From Leishmania donovani (taxonomy: Eukaryota; Euglenozoa; Kinetoplastea; Trypanosomatida; Trypanosomatidae), in assembly GCF_000227135.1 (NCBI RefSeq), contig NC_018240.1:1-64000 (forward strand): 64,000 nucleotides of DNA, in the 5' to 3' direction. Under the pieces are notes generated by a model. The model was given only the letters and a program-made list of their open reading frames with translations. It was not told the origin of the DNA and searched no databases. This document shows, piece by piece, positions 31,769-42,400 of this stretch (positions are counted from its first letter, which is position 1; the number at the start of each line of letters is the position of its first letter). The translations under genes were made by a program, and so were the position numbers.

Positions 31769-32827
31769 CTACTTGCTTGGTTGTGAGTCATCCTTCTCCT
31801 TCGACGCCGTTCCCTCACAGTGCGTGACGGTGGCAGGATTCCCAATGTCGATCTGCGCCGCGGCAGCAGCAGTGCTGATCCTCTTCAATCGCTCCACCTC
31901 CTCTACTGCCTTCATGTACGCCTGCGCCTCCGCTTGCCGACGCGTCTCCAGCTGCATCGACTGCTTATTCACGTACTTGCGCAGCGCAAAGATGTCCTTC
32001 TGGCGCCGCCAGCACCGCAGCACTCCATACAGGGAGCCGGCGGTGATAGAGAACCAAAAGACGATGTACATGGAGTGCACTACGGGGGTGAGGTGCACAT
32101 AGGTGACCTCGTCCACCTCGCGGCGACGGGGCCACGCGCGACCGCGCACAATGCGCTGGTCGTCGCCCGAGAAGTCCTCGAGCATCTCCACGTAGTAGTG
32201 ATGGGCACCGTGCTTCTCGGCACTCTCCTTGAGGTGGTCCGCACCCCACCGGCGGCGGTAGTAGGCCATGGCCATGTTCCACGGCCGCACCACCAGCCAC
32301 GACAGGTCCGCCGCCACCGGGCCCTCGTTTTCTGAGCTTGGACCCCAAAAAAGAGACCCGCCTAAGAACTCCTCCTTCCGCAGAATGCCGCGGACTTGGG
32401 CAGGGGCGAAGCCCTCACCGATGTACTGTCTCAGCATCGTGCGGTGCTTTCCGGCGTCGATCGGCACCCAGCCGCGGTTCACCATCACAAACCTACCAGT
32501 GTCGGCGATCTCGAAGGGTGTCATGACAAGGAACCCGCCGCGGCTCTCGTCCTCGTTCGCGGCGCCCTTGTACGACGGGATAGAGCGCGGGCCGACTAGG
32601 CATGACCCTTCGTTGTCGAACGACCCATTGAGCTTCACTCGGCGGTACTCGCACTCGTTCACCGTCGCGTTCTCTGGCGGCAAGTCTGTCAGCGGGCTCT
32701 TCTCAACGTTCTTATGATTCTCGATCAGCTGCTTCTTCTGGCCCCTGCGGAAGATCTGCCATATGCCAGCGTTGAAGGACATCACGCTGGTGCACAGGAA
32801 CATCACACTCATGTGATCGGGCCTCAT
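31769..32827 (-). CDS. SURF1-like cytochrome c oxidase assembly protein
   Basis: A 352-residue inner mitochondrial membrane protein that, by family, helps heme a insertion and assembly of cytochrome c oxidase. SURF1 topology is present: a first membrane segment at about 6-24 ends in GIWQIFRRGQKKQLIE (21-36), a family hallmark. The intermembrane domain carries VMVNRGWVPIDAGK (114-127). The second membrane segment, at about 250-272, is preceded by YVHLTPVVHSMY, which matches the family YHLTYA-type end. An Ala/Lys-rich helical tail of about 80 residues extends beyond the usual SURF1 length. The start gives almost no presequence; targeting may rely on the first membrane segment. Confidence 0.88.
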   Translation of the reverse strand: MRPDHMSVMFLCTSVMSFNAGIWQIFRRGQKKQLIENHKNVEKSPLTDLPPENATVNECEYRRVKLNGSFDNEGSCLVGPRSIPSYKGAANEDESRGGFLVMTPFEIADTGRFVMVNRGWVPIDAGKHRTMLRQYIGEGFAPAQVRGILRKEEFLGGSLFWGPSSENEGPVAADLSWLVVRPWNMAMAYYRRRWGADHLKESAEKHGAHHYYVEMLEDFSGDDQRIVRGRAWPRRREVDEVTYVHLTPVVHSMYIVFWFSITAGSLYGVLRCWRRQKDIFALRKYVNKQSMQLETRRQAEAQAYMKAVEEVERLKRISTAAAAAQIDIGNPATVTHCEGTASKEKDDSQPSK

Positions 32828-34017
32828 TTTGCTATTCTGGTTGGTGGTGGGTGGTGGCTGAGTCGTATGGACGACGCTGCGGCGGCAGCTGCGGAGAGTC
32901 GAGCCCCGGCGAAAGGGAAAGACGAGATTACGAGGGGGCAGGTCGCGCGAACGACAGAGAGTGCGACCACAATAACCAGCGAGAACAGAAAAGGGTGTGC
33001 AGGCGTGGGTGAGTGAGGGCGTGTCCGCGAACAGTCTGTGAAGGATATGGGGAGCGAGGGAAAAGGGGGTGGGATGAAGACGTGTGTGGCTTTATGTGTG
33101 TTAACGTAGACAAAATGTGACGAGTGCGTGCGTGAGAGGAAGAGAAAGACGCCGCGAAGGCCCGAGACAAGCTGTCCAGTGAGCACCCTCTCACTCAGAT
33201 GGCGAAAGGAGGAGGAGAGTGAAAGAGGCAGGGCAAGGTGAGCGACGAAGGGGAGAGAATCGAAGGGTGGAGGAATGGCAGGGGGCGGATGAGTATTCGT
33301 TCAAGAAGGCGTGTTGATATGCCGGTGGGGGTGCGTGCCAAGACACGGGTCACTTCCAGTGAGCCACAGCATAGAGTACCGCCACCCCACCCCCACACTC
33401 AGCGACATCCTCTCTTCCCTCGTCCCCTTTGTCGTACTCCTACCATGTGGGGAGAGGGCAAAGGAACCGTCGCGGAGGGCATTCAGGGGCGTCACCCGGG
33501 CAGGCATAGCCGCCAGTGCATAGAGACATGCACAGAGGAGTGGAGACGACAATAAGCGCTGTTTTGTCCGCAGGGGGGGGGGGTGGATGCATGTGCAGCT
33601 GTGCATCAGCCGCCTACACCCCCAGTAGGTGGTGAAGCAACCATATGAAAGAAGAGAGGAGCCGCAATGGGAATGTGCGGCGTGTGTTCAGCAAAGCGGG
33701 GCGGGCCGAGGGAAAAGGAAGGAGACGGGTGGCGGTGATAACGTGGCGGCCCACGGAACACAGTCCAAAGTGGCAGCAGCAGCAGCAGCAGCAGCGGGAA
33801 GAAGAGGGGGGACCGTCGGCAAGCCCCAGTTGCCCGTCTCCCACAGCACATGCACGTCGACCGAAAAGTCGATCAGAAGAGAACACGCGACACACGGTAC
33901 AGGTGAAAAAGAAGAAGAAATGCACTCGACAGATCGAGCAGGCAGACAATGGGCCGCAGGGGCACATCACAGCCAACCAGCGCGCACACACACGATCGTG
34001 CGCAGCTGCCCTCTCTA
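32828..34017. other. Spacer, no gene recognised
   Basis: A 1.2-kb spacer. A (CAG/GCA)n run at about 33773-33796 and a G run near 33571-33580 stand out. Frames here are low-complexity. Confidence 0.55.
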
Positions 34018-34488
34018 TCACACGGACGCTGCGCGGTGCGCCTGAGAATCACCGGACAACGAACGCAAATACGGCGACACCTCCATGTACAGCCGCTTCA
34101 TCTCGAAAAAGTAGCTCCGAGACTCCTCCACAGCCTCCGCGTAGATGTCGCACTTCTTACGCAGACGCTGTAGCTCATCATAGAGCGCTAGCACCTGCGC
34201 GTTGCCGTCAGTCTTTTCAATAGCCTCGCGGCACGCTTCGGCTTCCAAGTTGTAGTGATTCTCGTCGAGTTGGGATTGCCGCCGTTGTGCCCGCTCCTCC
34301 TCTAGTTTACGCTGCAGCACCGCGTTCTCAGCCTTGAGCAGCTGGTTCTGGCACCGAAGCTCAGCGAACTCCTTCATCTCCGCCGCGGTGAGAGTGGGAC
34401 TGCTGCTAACACTGCCGGCGTCGGCGGGGTCAGCAGTCGAAGCGACTGCAGAAGCAGAGGGCGCCTTTGATGAGGACGCGCTGCTCAT
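34018..34488 (-). CDS. Small coiled-coil protein of unknown function
   Basis: A 156-residue protein starting MSSASSSKAPSASAVAS. The first 35 residues are Ser/Ala-rich and probably disordered. Residues about 37-130 form a strong coiled coil (LRCQNQLLKAENAVLQRKLE, then LALYDELQRLRKKCDIYAEA), followed by a more conserved-looking tail, YFFEMKRLYMEVSPYLRSL. The open frame is far longer upstream, but that part is poly-Ser/Pro sequence matching a spacer, so the ATG at 34488 was chosen. No named family is recognised. Confidence 0.78.
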   Translation of the reverse strand: MSSASSSKAPSASAVASTADPADAGSVSSSPTLTAAEMKEFAELRCQNQLLKAENAVLQRKLEEERAQRRQSQLDENHYNLEAEACREAIEKTDGNAQVLALYDELQRLRKKCDIYAEAVEESRSYFFEMKRLYMEVSPYLRSLSGDSQAHRAASV

Positions 34489-37400
34489 CGTCGCTTGCTG
34501 ACGGAGAGAATGAGGCCAGTTGATTTGATGTCTGTATGTGTCGGTGTCAGTGGGGGAGGGGGGGAACTGCCAAGCTTCCTTTGTAGGTGGGAGGAGGGAG
34601 AGGCACGTATGTGGAAAGATTGAAGCAGAGGGAGGTGAACACGTACAGAAGTAAGGGTAAGGAGAAAGAGACGGGCTGCGGCGACTTGTAGCTGGTGTTG
34701 CTCGGTGGTGCACGCCTTCACGCGCACACATCGCCTGCGAGGCGTGGCTTAGAATGCAGTCAGTGCGTTTCTGTGCTTCGCTTTTTTCCTCAAGGTGCGA
34801 CGTAGACACACAGACGAAGAGACCGACAGAATAGGAGAGAAAGGACGCACACGTAGACGGTCGCACGCACTCAACGGTGGGGCGAGAGAGCGATGGGCAG
34901 TAAGAACAAGTGTAGGAGACACGCAGAAGAGAGAAGGATCCGCAGTACGCCGCCTCCTCGCATTGAAACACAGAAGAGGGGCGTAAAGACAAGACACGGG
35001 CACATGCGCAAACGAACGCCAGGAAAACGATTCGATTCCGCGCTCCATGGTGCATCGCCCAAAAGCACTTTGAAGTAGACGGAAAGATGGCGGAGATGGG
35101 GTGGAGAGAGTGCACACGGCTGATCCTCTCGCTTCTCCACTTCCTCAGCCAAGCCCCTCACGGAACCGGTTTCCTTCCAGTACACCCCCTCCCACTTCGA
35201 CTGCGCATCGGATATCCTGCCTATCTACACGCCGTCGTGTGAGCCGCCGGACTGAAGACCGAGAGGGAGAGCGAATCGAAGACGCGCACGCGGGAACAAC
35301 AAAAACGCACCGCACAAGGGCAGGGACAAAAAGTTTGCGCAGAGTTGTGCTGACGGGCTAACAGCACGGAAGCATAGAGAGAGAGATGCCGCGGGAGGGA
35401 AGAGGGGAGGGGGCTTTCGTGAGGGGCCACCCGCGAAGCACAGAATGCTGAGAGAGTGGGAGGGGGCACGGGGTCAAACCCTAAAGAGCCAAAGACGGTG
35501 AAAAGAGCACGGGAGAGGGAAGCGGAATAGAACGGGAGAGAAGCGATAACAATGAGCGACTGCACGGAAATGGACAGCGCGAGTAGTGACGGCGGTTTTG
35601 TTGGCGTTGGCGATCTTCTGTGACATGGGAGAGAAGGAACGGAGGAAACACGGAGAGAGAAGAGCGCGGGACGAAGGGGAGGCAGAGAAGAAGCACGTCA
35701 CCCGAAAGGGCAGCGATAAACTGAATTTGTCGTACAACCGAGTCGATACAAGGAGAGATCATTGATCCTACTGCCTGCGTGTGTATGCGCCTTGGGTGTG
35801 GGGACAAGAGGTGCCTCCGTCATCACTAGCCGTGCGCAGAAACGCGCGGCGAAGGAGTACTACGGCCGCCGTGCAGGTAGGTGAGCGCATTTGGGCACAG
35901 AAGCGAGACGAGGCAGCATTCCAACCCGCGGGCTAATGCGGAGCTTGAAAGGCGAAACGTGTTCCCCTCCACGACGGACCGACGCGTCCTCGCGCCACCG
36001 ATGCCGCTATGTCGCACCCGAGCTCCTCCTCCCTCCAAGCTTTCCTCGCCTCCCACGGCGGAGTGCGAACCTCGTGAATGGACTGTCACGCCGTCCTTGT
36101 TGTCTGAGTACTCCATGCCCGATAGAGGCAGCTCTGGGGTGCTGCACTGGCCCATGGCGGAGCGGCCGACGGCGGAGCGGCCGACGGCGGCGAGCAGTTC
36201 GTGCAGCACCCGTTGCTCCTCTGCCGACAGTGGTTCTAATCCGCAAGCAACGCTTTCGTATCGGTCATCCACGTCATCGGCTTTGCACGGCGCCCTGGTG
36301 AGGCTGCGAGGAACTAGCCGATTGTGTGCGCGCACCGTCACTGGGGTGTCAGCGGCTCTGCGGCGGATGCCAGCGCACACAAGGGGGGAGGGAAGGGGGG
36401 CCTCTACAGAGGCAGTGCAACAGCAGTAGCGTCACTTCGCAGCGGTAAAGGGAGAGTGCACAGCAAGACGCCACGGGAGGAGAGTGATGGGGAGAAACAA
36501 GTGCAGAGGGGGAGGATCAATAACGAATATCGCAACGACGTAGTCTGAACCAGTCTCGGTGACCGCACCTGTGACGCAGACCTCCTCTCACCCACTGAGT
36601 GCAGTCACCTCCTCCCTTCTCTCTTCCGTGCCTGTGTGCGCGCGGTGCATGGAAGCGGCGGCGATGGCGAAAGAGGCAGGCAGTAGCAGCGACACGCGGG
36701 AAAAGGCCAAAGAAAACAATTTCGGGAGACAAACTTGCTGATGGAGCTGATGTGGCCGTGAAGCGCACACGCAAGGGCGATAAGATGGGGAGAGTATGAG
36801 CAGCACCCTCACGCGAAGGAGAGGTCGGGGGAAGGGGGGGGGGGCAGAGCCGAGATAGGCAAGAGGATGCGTCTTCGTCGACGTCTCTCTCTCTGATGGT
36901 TTGCACACAAACGAGCACAGACCAACAGAGATGTGTGGCGGCTTAACACGGCACGCCTGTGCGTACCGAAAATATTTACATGTGCGTGTGTGAGTGAATT
37001 CATGACGGTCCGTCTTGTCGCCCTCGCTGTTGGGGGGGGGGGGGGGTGCAAAGAGGTGCAACGCGCGAAGTTCAAACGGCATAAAGAGGCAGAGAGACAC
37101 GTGCGCCACCACTCCCGTCATGGCAGCAACCGCACCTGCAGCAGCAGCACTCGTACAGGGGCCAAGGGAGGTGAGAAGAGGCGTCGGCATGCACGCCTAC
37201 ACACATATACAAAGCACTTGGCTCACCGGCCAGCCAACCCCAACGCATTACATCGTGCGAGTCTGCCCGTCTAGACAGCGCCTCCTCCACCACGAGGCAC
37301 CTCGCCGCACTTCCGCGCGCGTCAACCCGAAAAGATCGGCCAACAAAGAGAGAACGAACAACCGAGTGAGGGTGAGTTGAGGAAGGGGAGGAAGGAGCGC

Positions 37401-38331
37401 ACGTGGGTGCGTCCGTGTATGAGGCGAGGAGGAGGCGAGGTTGACGCACGCAACGCGGCACACAACACCAAGCGAGAGAAGACAAACACACGAGAATACG
37501 CAAGGACACGGAAAGAATAAGGGACGCACTGGGCAAGGTGCTGGAGGAGAGGGAGGAGACAGCTGAGTGGTTGCGCACAAACTCACGTCCCAGCCCAGCA
37601 GCACGAACACAAAAACAAGAGGGCGATGGAGAAAAGAAGTCAGCATGGGAAAGTGCCATGCGTGGGTTTGTGCAGTGCGGAGGCCTAAGAAATAGGCAGA
37701 CGGTCGGGGAGGCGGCGGCGGCCGTCACCGGTGCAGCTGCGACCCGGGGGGAGAGGGGAAAGAGGCAGCGTGAGAGGGGGATATGTGAAGCCGACGACTG
37801 TACATGGAAGAGAGAAAAATTGCGAGAGGCAAGACACAAACAACGATCTTAAACACACGACGACTCAAAACGGCAGAGAGTAGGGGTATGGTGAAGTGTG
37901 GTGGGTGAGTGCGAGCCATGCATGCAAGCAATAATAGTAACAGCGGCAGCGGAGGAGTTCGGGGAGGGGCGGAGCCAAGAAACGGAAAAAGTGGGCGATG
38001 GGCAGCCCAACTATACGAGTCTGTATGTATATGCGCACGCATGAACGTGAGATGTGTGTGGAAGAAAGTTGAACAGAGTACTGAGAGGGTGGCGAGAGGA
38101 GACACACGCGTGTGCATCCGTGCGGTGTGGTGGCGCTCCTCGACAGGGAGGGGTGGAGGGAGCGGGAGCAACACATGTTTGCGCACACACGCACCGACAC
38201 GCATGGTTGAAGAGCCGTGTGCAGGGAGCACGCATTGCTGCAATAATAAGAAAACAACCGACGCGGTGAAGAAGAGGCCGGAGCAAAACAACGGGGCGAG
38301 GCGGCACAACAAAAACTCGGGCTGTCTCGAC
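34489..38331. other. Long spacer with a possible degenerate ORF
   Basis: A 3.8-kb stretch between the kinesin and the small coiled-coil gene. A block at 35826-36400 looks more coding-like than its surroundings and is listed separately. The rest is purine-rich on the plus strand, with a 15-base G run at 37032-37046. No RNA gene was recognised. Confidence 0.55.
35826..36380 (-). pseudogene. Possible degenerate ORF, no early ATG
   Basis: An open frame of 184 codons that begins only at GTG. An in-frame stop lies about 18 codons further upstream with no ATG between. The first in-frame ATG is at 36155, giving 109 residues. Parts look protein-like (LSAEEQRVLHELLAAV), and the block lacks the low-complexity runs of its neighbours. 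A small tandem repeat produces AVGRSAVGRSAMG. The opposite strand is also open here and also lacks an ATG at its start. A pyrimidine tract at 36400-36381 precedes it. It may be a decayed gene, a small real gene of 109 residues, or non-coding. Confidence 0.3.
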
Positions 38332-40512
38332 TCACTTGTCCAGACGTTCCATCGTGGCCCGACTGCTCAACGTGTCCGTCTCGTGTATCACGAGGCGTCG
38401 CAGCTGCATGTTCTGCTCATCCACGCGGTCCGCGTACGTCGTGACGAGCTCTAGGTGCTGCTGCATCGACTCCTTCAGATGGGCTGCCACGTTCAGTCGC
38501 GTCACCTTGACAGGGCAGCCGTAGCGCGAGTACGGGCAGACAACGCTGCCGCAGTCGTTATCGCACGCGGCGCTGGCCTCGTCGGCGCCTAGGGCACCGG
38601 CGTTCCAGCGACCTCCTGCCGCCGGTGCACGGTTCGACTGGGATCGGTTCGCAAACGGTGCACTGCTGGCCAACTGAGCCGATGACCTCGGAGATGAGTG
38701 CGCTCGAGTGAACGTGAGGGGGCCGGTGCCTTCGTCCGCAGCCACCAGGTCTACCTGTCCCCCCGCCGGCTCGGCAGCTACGTTGCGATTGTGCGAGGAA
38801 GATGTGCGCGATGACGCTGCTGTCTGGGCTGTAGCACTCTTCAGAATGCTCTGCTGCGCTCCGATGCTGGAGGAGGAGGAGGCCAGCGTCTGTGATGTCT
38901 CCATCGAAGCCGACGCGATGATATTCAGAGCAGTGCTGCGCGGTGTATGCATTGCACGACTGAGGTTGCGCGCGCAGCTCGCAACGTGTCCATCCAATCG
39001 CCTCTTGCGCACAAACTGCAGGCAGTGCGGGCACGCCACCTTCGCAACGTCGCAGTTCTGCTCATGCGCCGCGAGTAATTGACGACTCTGCACACAGCCG
39101 CAGTATCGACACTTCACCTTGGCCTCCGCGCACTCCTGCTGAGTGTGCCTGTCCATGAGCTGGCGTGGTACGGTGGCACCGCATGCGCCGCAGCGAATCG
39201 GGGCGCGGGCGCAGCGCCGGCTGTGGCTGACCGACTCGCTGCGCAGCATGCGCTCGTTGCAGTACTGGCAACGCATAGGTGACTCCTTGCACTCGGCCAC
39301 ATGCGTGTCTAGCTCCTGTTTGTCCACATCCTGCCTACAGTGGGGGCAGGCTGCCAGCTGGCGCTTGCACACGTGTCGGTCGCCAATGAAGATCGGCTGA
39401 CCGCACGTCTTACACGGGATCGGCTTCACACCGTTGTGCGGGTTTGCAGGCCCCTTCAGCTCCTTGATGCGGTCTGCGTAGCGGAGGGTGTTGAGGGTGT
39501 CCTCGCAGTGGCTCTGGCACGGCGATATCGCCGCGATCACACACGTCTTGCAGCGGCCAACGAAGCTCTCGCGAAGAATCTGCGTCAGTTTCGAGCCGCG
39601 GAACGGGATGTGCCGCTTGCGCATCGACATGGCACGTATGCACTCCTTCAACGCCAGCAGCGATTTGTTGATCTCGGCGCCTTCGCGGCGCGTCTTGGCA
39701 TCCGTCTCCGCCGTGTCGGACGCCCGCTCGCTGCCGGCGAGGTCTACGAAGGTGATGCGGCCTAGTTGCGACTCACTGTTGTTGTCCGCTAGCTTCAGCT
39801 TGATCTCTAGAACGGCGTGCGACCGTGAGCTGCGGTCGTTTGCGTGCGTTGTGCCGATCGCCCTCAACTGCTGCCCTCTCATCATCAATGCATTGACGTC
39901 GTCAACAGAGCTGACGATCTGCTCAGTGATGCCGACAATATGCACATTCTGGTACTCGTCCTGCAGCATCTTCACCTCCGCTCGATCGTTGAGCAGGTCG
40001 TAGAGCTTCGCCCCGTACGCCTCATAGAAGCTCGCCGTCATGGTGCTGTGCTCCGTCATGGTGAGAAGCTCCGTCACGGCTAAGCTGTAAAGGCCGGGAC
40101 GCTCTCCTGTGCCGAGCATCGTGTGAGTCTTGCCGCTGCCCGTCTGCCCAAAGGCAAAGATGACAGCGCCACCGCCTTCCCGCACATTCTGGAGGAGGGG
40201 TCGACAGCAGCCGCGGTAGACCTCCTCGTTAGTGCACGCTTCACCAAAGACGTGATCGTAGCTAAAGCTGCTTGGCTCAATGATGGGTGTGAGGTCGAGC
40301 TTCGTGCGCGGCTCGTACACTGTGACGGAAGGGCCACCATTCTCACCGCAGCGCACCACGTCATTCTCGTCATCCTCGCGGCCCGGGATGCGGGGTCGCT
40401 TCCGCACCGCTACGACAATGGATGGGCTGGCGCCAGGGCCGCCCGGCGACACGCCGCAGGTGCGATCTGACTGGCGGCTCTGCGACTCGCTGCCGGGGCT
40501 GTCCTCTCGCAT
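38332..40512 (-). CDS. Kinesin-13 family motor with C2HC and TRAF-type zinc fingers
   Basis: A 726-residue protein. The motor domain is N-terminal, at about 30-370: VAVRKRPRIPG at its start, P-loop GQTGSGKT at 122-129, then SSRSH, VDLAGSERA and LTQILRESF. The RKRP and TKLDLT stretches match the kinesin-13 pattern (KVD loop), a group that depolymerises microtubule ends rather than walking. After the motor come five repeats of C-x2-C-x11-H-x3/4-C, for example CPHCRQDVDKQELDTHVAEC, at about 380-530. Near the C-terminus lies a TRAF/SIAH-like finger, CPYSRYGCPVKVTRLNVAAH. The last segment is a short coiled coil. The motor residues look intact. The start ATG is supported by a strong splice signal. 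Confidence 0.94.
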   Translation of the reverse strand: MREDSPGSESQSRQSDRTCGVSPGGPGASPSIVVAVRKRPRIPGREDDENDVVRCGENGGPSVTVYEPRTKLDLTPIIEPSSFSYDHVFGEACTNEEVYRGCCRPLLQNVREGGGAVIFAFGQTGSGKTHTMLGTGERPGLYSLAVTELLTMTEHSTMTASFYEAYGAKLYDLLNDRAEVKMLQDEYQNVHIVGITEQIVSSVDDVNALMMRGQQLRAIGTTHANDRSSRSHAVLEIKLKLADNNSESQLGRITFVDLAGSERASDTAETDAKTRREGAEINKSLLALKECIRAMSMRKRHIPFRGSKLTQILRESFVGRCKTCVIAAISPCQSHCEDTLNTLRYADRIKELKGPANPHNGVKPIPCKTCGQPIFIGDRHVCKRQLAACPHCRQDVDKQELDTHVAECKESPMRCQYCNERMLRSESVSHSRRCARAPIRCGACGATVPRQLMDRHTQQECAEAKVKCRYCGCVQSRQLLAAHEQNCDVAKVACPHCLQFVRKRRLDGHVASCARNLSRAMHTPRSTALNIIASASMETSQTLASSSSSIGAQQSILKSATAQTAASSRTSSSHNRNVAAEPAGGQVDLVAADEGTGPLTFTRAHSSPRSSAQLASSAPFANRSQSNRAPAAGGRWNAGALGADEASAACDNDCGSVVCPYSRYGCPVKVTRLNVAAHLKESMQQHLELVTTYADRVDEQNMQLRRLVIHETDTLSSRATMERLDK

Positions 40513-40621
40513 CCCCACTGAACAGTGGCGCCGAATGGGCAGCACAAGTACGCGCGTGTCCTATATATTTATGTATCTATGTGTGCACCGTACTACGGAG
40601 CAAGAAGGCAAGGGCGAAGAG

Positions 40622-40650
40622 CTAGGGGGAGGGGTATGAGGGAGCGGAGG
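40622..40650 (-). promoter_or_regulatory. Predicted trans-splice acceptor of the kinesin mRNA
   Basis: On the minus strand a pyrimidine tract ending CCCCTCCCCCTAG places the AG at 40623-40622, about 110 nt upstream of the kinesin ATG. Inferred. Confidence 0.55.
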
Positions 40651-41013
40651 CCGAGGTGTCGTGTAGGATGGCGTCGTGCAGGTGCCGAGAGATTCGGAAA
40701 GCGGCAAAGAAAGACGAGAAAGAGAGATGCCGAAGAGAGGCGGGTGGGCGGAGCAGGAGGGCGCACCGAATGGGCGTCGCGTGCACACACCAAGGTGAAG
40801 CATGAAAGGTTTCGGTGGGTAGACTGCTGTAGAGAGGGGGAGGCAGAGGAGCAGAGCCAAACGTGGTGGTCCGCTGCGCAACCCCACCCCACCCCGAGCG
40901 ATCGATCCTCGAACCGCTGAACAGAGAACGTTATTCGCCAACAAGATGGAGATTTGGAAGCGGACGCGGTGCGCGCAGACGCATACATGTATGTTGGCGC
41001 TGTGCGCTTCGCC

Positions 41014-41057
41014 TCCCTCGCTCAGGCGTGCTGGATGCAGCACGCCTGAGCGAGGGA
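41014..41057. repeat. Perfect 20-bp stem-loop
   Basis: The left arm TCCCTCGCTCAGGCGTGCTG, a GATG loop and an exact complementary right arm form a 20-bp stem with no mismatch. A weaker GC-rich stem follows around 41108-41127. It lies in the spacer between the kinesin and the 254-residue protein. Confidence 0.95.
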
Positions 41058-41635
41058 TGGTTCGCATCTTCCAAGGCATCGGCAATCCGCACGGACACCC
41101 ACGAGCAGTCCCGCAGTGCTGCGGACGTTCCAATGCTGCTACCCTTGAAGCTTAACTGAACTGTAAGAAAATGCCATGTGCGCACACATTGTGTGTGTTT
41201 ATCCGTCTCGAGGCTGCGGCAAGGTGACGGGAGACGAGCAGCGCGGACACACGAACACGCACACAGTCCAGACATACCAGAGTGCGCCCAAACGACAGAA
41301 GGAGATACAACGTCCCCCCCGCGCCGCATCCGAGCAGGCGCGCGAGGTTCGGCTCAACGGATCACAAGATCAGAGGCAAGTAAGTGGAGAATGGTTAGTT
41401 GTGAGGTGAGATAGGGGGCGACTGATGTACCATAGTGCACCGCAGCTATCCCTGTGCACATGCATGCGTAGACAGCGAGCGACGCGAGTGTGCTGCACGG
41501 CCCTCGCTGATCCCACATTGCCCATACCGACCTCCTCCAACTCTCTCCTCACAGCCCATCTTTCGGCAACAGCGTCACCGACACGCGCATACACATGCAA
41601 GCACACGAATGCTGCGCATGTAAGCGTGTCGCTGC

Positions 41636-42400
41636 TCACTCGTCCTTGATGGTGTTCTTCGGCTTGGGACTCATCGGCACCATGAAGTTGTCGCTCAGCG
41701 CCCACCGGCGACGCGACCAGAAGGGTCGCCGCACATCTTTCTTTATGGCATCGGAGACAAAGGCAGCGGGGTCGTACGTGGCAAACATCGTGTTTGGCTC
41801 CAGCACCTCGCCAGCGTGCCTGTTCGCTAAGTTGACCGGCGTGCGGCCGCTCTCCTGTGCGAAGCGCTCCTCGATAACGCGCGCGATCATGTCACCTGCC
41901 ACGGGTCGCGGTGGGCGGCCAAACTCGTCCACGTCCTCGAGGAACAGCGGAATCTCTGGGTCCCAGCTGCGCTGCTCTGGCGTGCCTGGAATACGTGGCA
42001 GAAGCTCCTCCTCTTCGAAGCGCTCCACTATCGCCGCGGATCGGATGAGCTGCACCAACAGGTGGTCCTGGTGATGCTTGAGGGCGAACCGCTTGCCGCT
42101 AATGCTCGACGGGGTGCCATCAGCGTACTCGAAGTCCGCAATTTCGCGTGACGGGCCGTACTTGCCGTAGCGGTCGCCGTGGCCGTGGTGCAGCATCCAC
42201 TCAATATGCGTCTTACGAAAACGCGGCCTCTCCAAGGGAAACGGCGAGCGGGCCGACGGGTAGGCCGGCGCCGCCTCCGGGGCGGCCCAGGGAGCGTTGC
42301 GCGCGCCCGTGTACGACGAGCGGTACTCCGAGTACCGGCGAGCCAACGCGTGCAGCGTAGCCGCTGGTGGGCACACGCCGCACCAGTCACGACGACGCAT
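41636..42400 (-). CDS. Conserved-looking basic protein of unknown function, possibly mitochondrial
   Basis: A 254-residue protein starting MRRRDWCGVCPPAATLHALA. The first 60 residues are rich in Arg, Ala, Tyr and Ser with few acids, which could act as a mitochondrial presequence. The body is compact and charged (KTHIEWMLHHGHGDRYGKYG, RFALKHHQDHLLVQLIRSAA), followed by proline-rich segments and a basic tail, FWSRRRWALSDNFMVPMSPK. It has no membrane segment and no catalytic motif that I recognise. The style resembles the many kinetoplastid-specific mitoribosome or respiratory complex subunits, but that is only an impression. Confidence 0.82.
   Translation of the reverse strand: MRRRDWCGVCPPAATLHALARRYSEYRSSYTGARNAPWAAPEAAPAYPSARSPFPLERPRFRKTHIEWMLHHGHGDRYGKYGPSREIADFEYADGTPSSISGKRFALKHHQDHLLVQLIRSAAIVERFEEEELLPRIPGTPEQRSWDPEIPLFLEDVDEFGRPPRPVAGDMIARVIEERFAQESGRTPVNLANRHAGEVLEPNTMFATYDPAAFVSDAIKKDVRRPFWSRRRWALSDNFMVPMSPKPKNTIKDE

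Larger units (their letters stand above)
40513..41635. other. Spacer with a strong perfect hairpin
   Basis: A 1.1-kb spacer holding the kinesin 5' UTR and the 3' UTR of the next gene. Its notable feature is the 20-bp stem at 41014-41057. No gene was recognised. Confidence 0.6.
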
